From positions 1-6,629 of the forward strand of contig CALQBB020000047.1 in assembly GCA_943328715.2 (NCBI GenBank): DNA of 6,629 nucleotides, in the 5' to 3' direction. The notes beneath the pieces were generated by a model. That model worked only from the letters and a program-made list of their open reading frames with translations, ran no database searches and was not told where the DNA came from. Made by a program: the position numbers and the translations under genes. Each line of letters begins with the position of its first letter. The stretch's first letter is position 1. This DNA comes from Polynucleobacter meluiroseus (GTDB lineage: Bacteria > Bacteroidota > Bacteroidia > Flavobacteriales_D > Crocinitomicaceae). Shown here piece after piece: positions 5,179 to 6,629 of this stretch.

Positions 5179-5847
5179 TTAATTTATCGGAGCGAGCTCC
5201 GAAGAAGTTATGAAATTCAAGTTATTTAAGTTCAATTCCCTGAACACATTGATGACGTCTTCCGCTTTTTGGTATTTTGTTTTAGAGTCAACTCGTAAGA
5301 TGAATTTCGGTTTAAAATCATCCGCCACTGGATTTTCGCCTTTTAGCTTTGCTTCTTCGAACGCTGTTTTTGCAGAGTTTAAAGCGGCAACACCGGCGTA
5401 ACTAATCCAGTCGTACAATTCATTCGTTTTTGTTGAATCTACTTGAATACCTTTTGTTTGGAATGTAATGCGGTCATCCGCACCTGTATCAATGTAAGAA
5501 GGTAATTCTTGCATGGTACAACCAAATGTTGACATGAACGTGAACTTTTCGATTTGCTCTTCAGAAAGGCTCATTTTATATTTACCCATCATGCTCGTAA
5601 GCATTTCACGTCTTGCTTCAGTTCCAGACAAGTTAAAGAACACACGTCCTTCTTGGTCAATTGTCACCATAATCACGTTTTCAGGAATAAATTTATCGCT
5701 GATACTTGAAGGTGTATTTACCGTAACGGGTTCACTTGCGCGGAATGAAGCGGCCAACATAAAGAATGTAACAAGCAAGAATGCCAAGTCCACCATAGGC
5801 GTCATGTCTATGGACGGAGAACTTTTAGGTATTTTTAATTTAGGCAT
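5179..5847 (-). CDS. exbD: ExbD-family motor protein, copy 1 (adjacent to exbB)
   Basis: The protein has 222 residues. A short basic N-terminus (MPKLKIPKSS) leads to IDMTPMVDLAFLLVTFFMLAASF (13-35), the ExbD transmembrane signature. Asp20 is the counterpart of the essential Asp25 of E. coli ExbD. The periplasmic region contains VIMVTIDQEGRVFFNLSG (58-75), typical of ExbD/TolR. A long insertion (about 76-178) follows, with a lone Cys110 and no similarity I recognise. The classic end is KFILRVDSKTKYQKAEDVINVFRELNLNNLNFIT (180-214). It follows exbB after 30 bases and, unlike its neighbours, has a plausible Shine-Dalgarno site. The insertion makes it about 80 residues longer than the E. coli protein. 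The alternative family name TolR is less likely because tonB, not tolA or tolB, is in the operon. Confidence 0.93.
   Translation of the reverse strand: MPKLKIPKSSPSIDMTPMVDLAFLLVTFFMLAASFRASEPVTVNTPSSISDKFIPENVIMVTIDQEGRVFFNLSGTEARREMLTSMMGKYKMSLSEEQIEKFTFMSTFGCTMQELPSYIDTGADDRITFQTKGIQVDSTKTNELYDWISYAGVAALNSAKTAFEEAKLKGENPVADDFKPKFILRVDSKTKYQKAEDVINVFRELNLNNLNFITSSELAPIN
5783..5809 (-). repeat. Copy of a 27-bp exbD signature repeat (in exbD copy 1)
   Basis: This is the partner of 5069-5095 in exbD copy 2, with 26 of 27 bases identical, encoding the same membrane-entry motif DMTPMVDLA. The two copies lie 714 bases apart in direct orientation, so recombination between them would fuse the two exbD genes in frame. 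Confidence 0.8.
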
Positions 5848-5854
5848 TGCTTGT

Positions 5855-5858
5855 TCCT
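5855..5858 (-). promoter_or_regulatory. Shine-Dalgarno-like site of exbD copy 1
   Basis: On the minus strand AAAGGAAC stands before the start; its AGGA core ends seven bases before the ATG (5845-5847). This spacing is ideal and supports the chosen start. It is notable because the other genes in the window have A/T-rich leaders without such a site, as is usual in Bacteroidota. Confidence 0.55.
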
Positions 5859-5877
5859 TTAAATGTTAGACCAACAA

Positions 5878-6629
5878 TTAGTTTGTTGCAGAGAAATCCT
5901 GAACAATTGTGAAGCTTGCTTCGTCGATGCTGTACGTCATTGTATCAATCTTCGTAGAGAAGAAGTTGTACAAGATGATCGCTAATGTAGAAGCGGTAAT
6001 ACCGAATGCCGTGTTGATCAAGGCCTCAGAGATACCTGTTGCAAGTGCAGCTGTATCTGGCGAACCTTTTGACATCGCAGCAAATGAACGAATCATCCCT
6101 AGTACTGTTCCGATCAAACCGATTAAGGTTGCAACAGAAGCACTTGTAGAAAGAACTGCTAAGTTTTTAGAAAGCATTGGCAACTCCAATGATGTTGCTT
6201 CTTCTAATTCTTTTTTCAAAGACTCTAATTTTTGCTCTTTCGTTAAGCTAGAATCACCATTGATGTGCTCGTATTTCTCAAGTCCAGCACGAACAACGTT
6301 TGCCAATGAACCTTTTTGTTTGTCACATTGTGCGATTGCTGCTTTGTAATCTTTTTTCTCCATGTGTCCTTTAATAGACGCGATGAATTTATCTGTATTA
6401 CCTTTTCCATTTGCCATTAGTAACGTAACTAAACGCTCGATAGAGAAAATGATAATGATTAAGTTAATTGCTACTAGGATTGGTACGATGAATCCACCTT
6501 TGTAGATTACCCCATACAAATTCCCTTCCATTGGTTCTCCTGTAGGATCGTTATCAACGAAGTTACTTGGATCTCCAAAAACTTTACTGTAAATCAATGC
6601 TCCTGCTACTAATGCAATAGCAATAGCGA
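5878..6629 (-). CDS. exbB: ExbB/MotA/TolQ-type proton channel protein, 5' end beyond the window
   Basis: There are 249 codons visible, and the frame runs open through the right edge. The TTG at 6595-6597 is not the likely start, because AIAIALVAGA is encoded in frame before it and forms part of a hydrophobic helix. Numbered from that TTG, the protein shows a periplasmic-type segment (7-32, FGDPSNFVDNDPTGEP), a transmembrane helix (about 34-54, ending in SIERL), and a cytoplasmic domain (55-144). Two core helices follow, with LIGTVLG (161-167) and GISEALINTAFGI (188-200). Thr164, Glu191 and Thr196 match the pore residues Thr148, Glu176 and Thr181 of E. coli ExbB. The protein assembles as a pentamer around ExbD and conducts protons to power TonB. 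It is the first visible gene of the exbB-exbD-exbD-tonB operon, whose promoter lies outside the window. Confidence 0.93.
   Translation of the reverse strand, partial: AIAIALVAGALIYSKVFGDPSNFVDNDPTGEPMEGNLYGVIYKGGFIVPILVAINLIIIIFSIERLVTLLMANGKGNTDKFIASIKGHMEKKDYKAAIAQCDKQKGSLANVVRAGLEKYEHINGDSSLTKEQKLESLKKELEEATSLELPMLSKNLAVLSTSASVATLIGLIGTVLGMIRSFAAMSKGSPDTAALATGISEALINTAFGITASTLAIILYNFFSTKIDTMTYSIDEASFTIVQDFSATN

Noticed and set aside
5513..5869. 118-codon open frame on the plus strand, opposite exbD copy 1
   Set aside because: It is a mirror of the exbD coding sequence with no family resemblance.
5909..6349. 146-codon open frame on the plus strand, opposite exbB
   Set aside because: It is antisense to a clearly conserved gene, has no recognisable domain and no promoter or ribosome site; the open frame follows from the codon pattern of exbB.
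6595..6597. TTG as the true start of exbB
   Set aside because: The reading frame remains open and hydrophobic upstream to the window edge, so the gene is better treated as truncated by the window.

Overview
The window looks like chromosomal DNA of a Bacteroidota member, most likely of the order Flavobacteriales. The evidence is moderately AT-rich DNA, mostly A-rich leaders without strong Shine-Dalgarno sites, a textbook Bacteroidota promoter (TTTG, 19 bases, TAnnTTTG), lipoproteins of the 'K-hydrophobic-C' type, and the phylum-specific TonB motif RNKAYGAY next to two tandem exbD genes. A genus cannot be fixed from the sequence alone.

Layout: the left edge (1-179, + strand) is the 3' end of riboflavin synthase. 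It meets a DUF2141-type lipoprotein gene (minus strand, 176-670) tail to tail, and the two stop codons share one TTAA. All remaining genes lie on the minus strand and read right to left: exbB (5' end cut by the window edge), exbD copy 1, exbD copy 2, tonB, a strong intrinsic terminator, a 71-residue two-helix membrane protein, a PstS-like periplasmic-binding lipoprotein (4-base ATGA overlap with the small gene), a canonical promoter lying inside an inverted repeat, a 534-residue exported TPR protein, and a final 12-bp-stem terminator.

How the genes could work together: ExbB and the two ExbD proteins form the proton-driven inner-membrane motor that energises TonB, which drives outer-membrane TonB-dependent transporters. 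The small membrane protein, the PstS-like lipoprotein and the TPR protein follow in the same direction. They may be accessory envelope parts of the same machine, but that rests on gene order only. The terminator between tonB and the small gene, and the separate promoter before the TPR gene, would allow three expression levels along one gene string.

Points worth a second look: the PstS-like protein lacks the recognisable phosphate ligands of E. coli PstS and has no pstCAB beside it. TonB and ExbB each carry an extra N-terminal hydrophobic segment compared with E. coli. The two ExbD copies differ strongly outside a nearly identical membrane-motif sequence. No mobile elements, CRISPR arrays, tRNA or rRNA genes were seen, and there is no gene-free stretch longer than about 105 bases.
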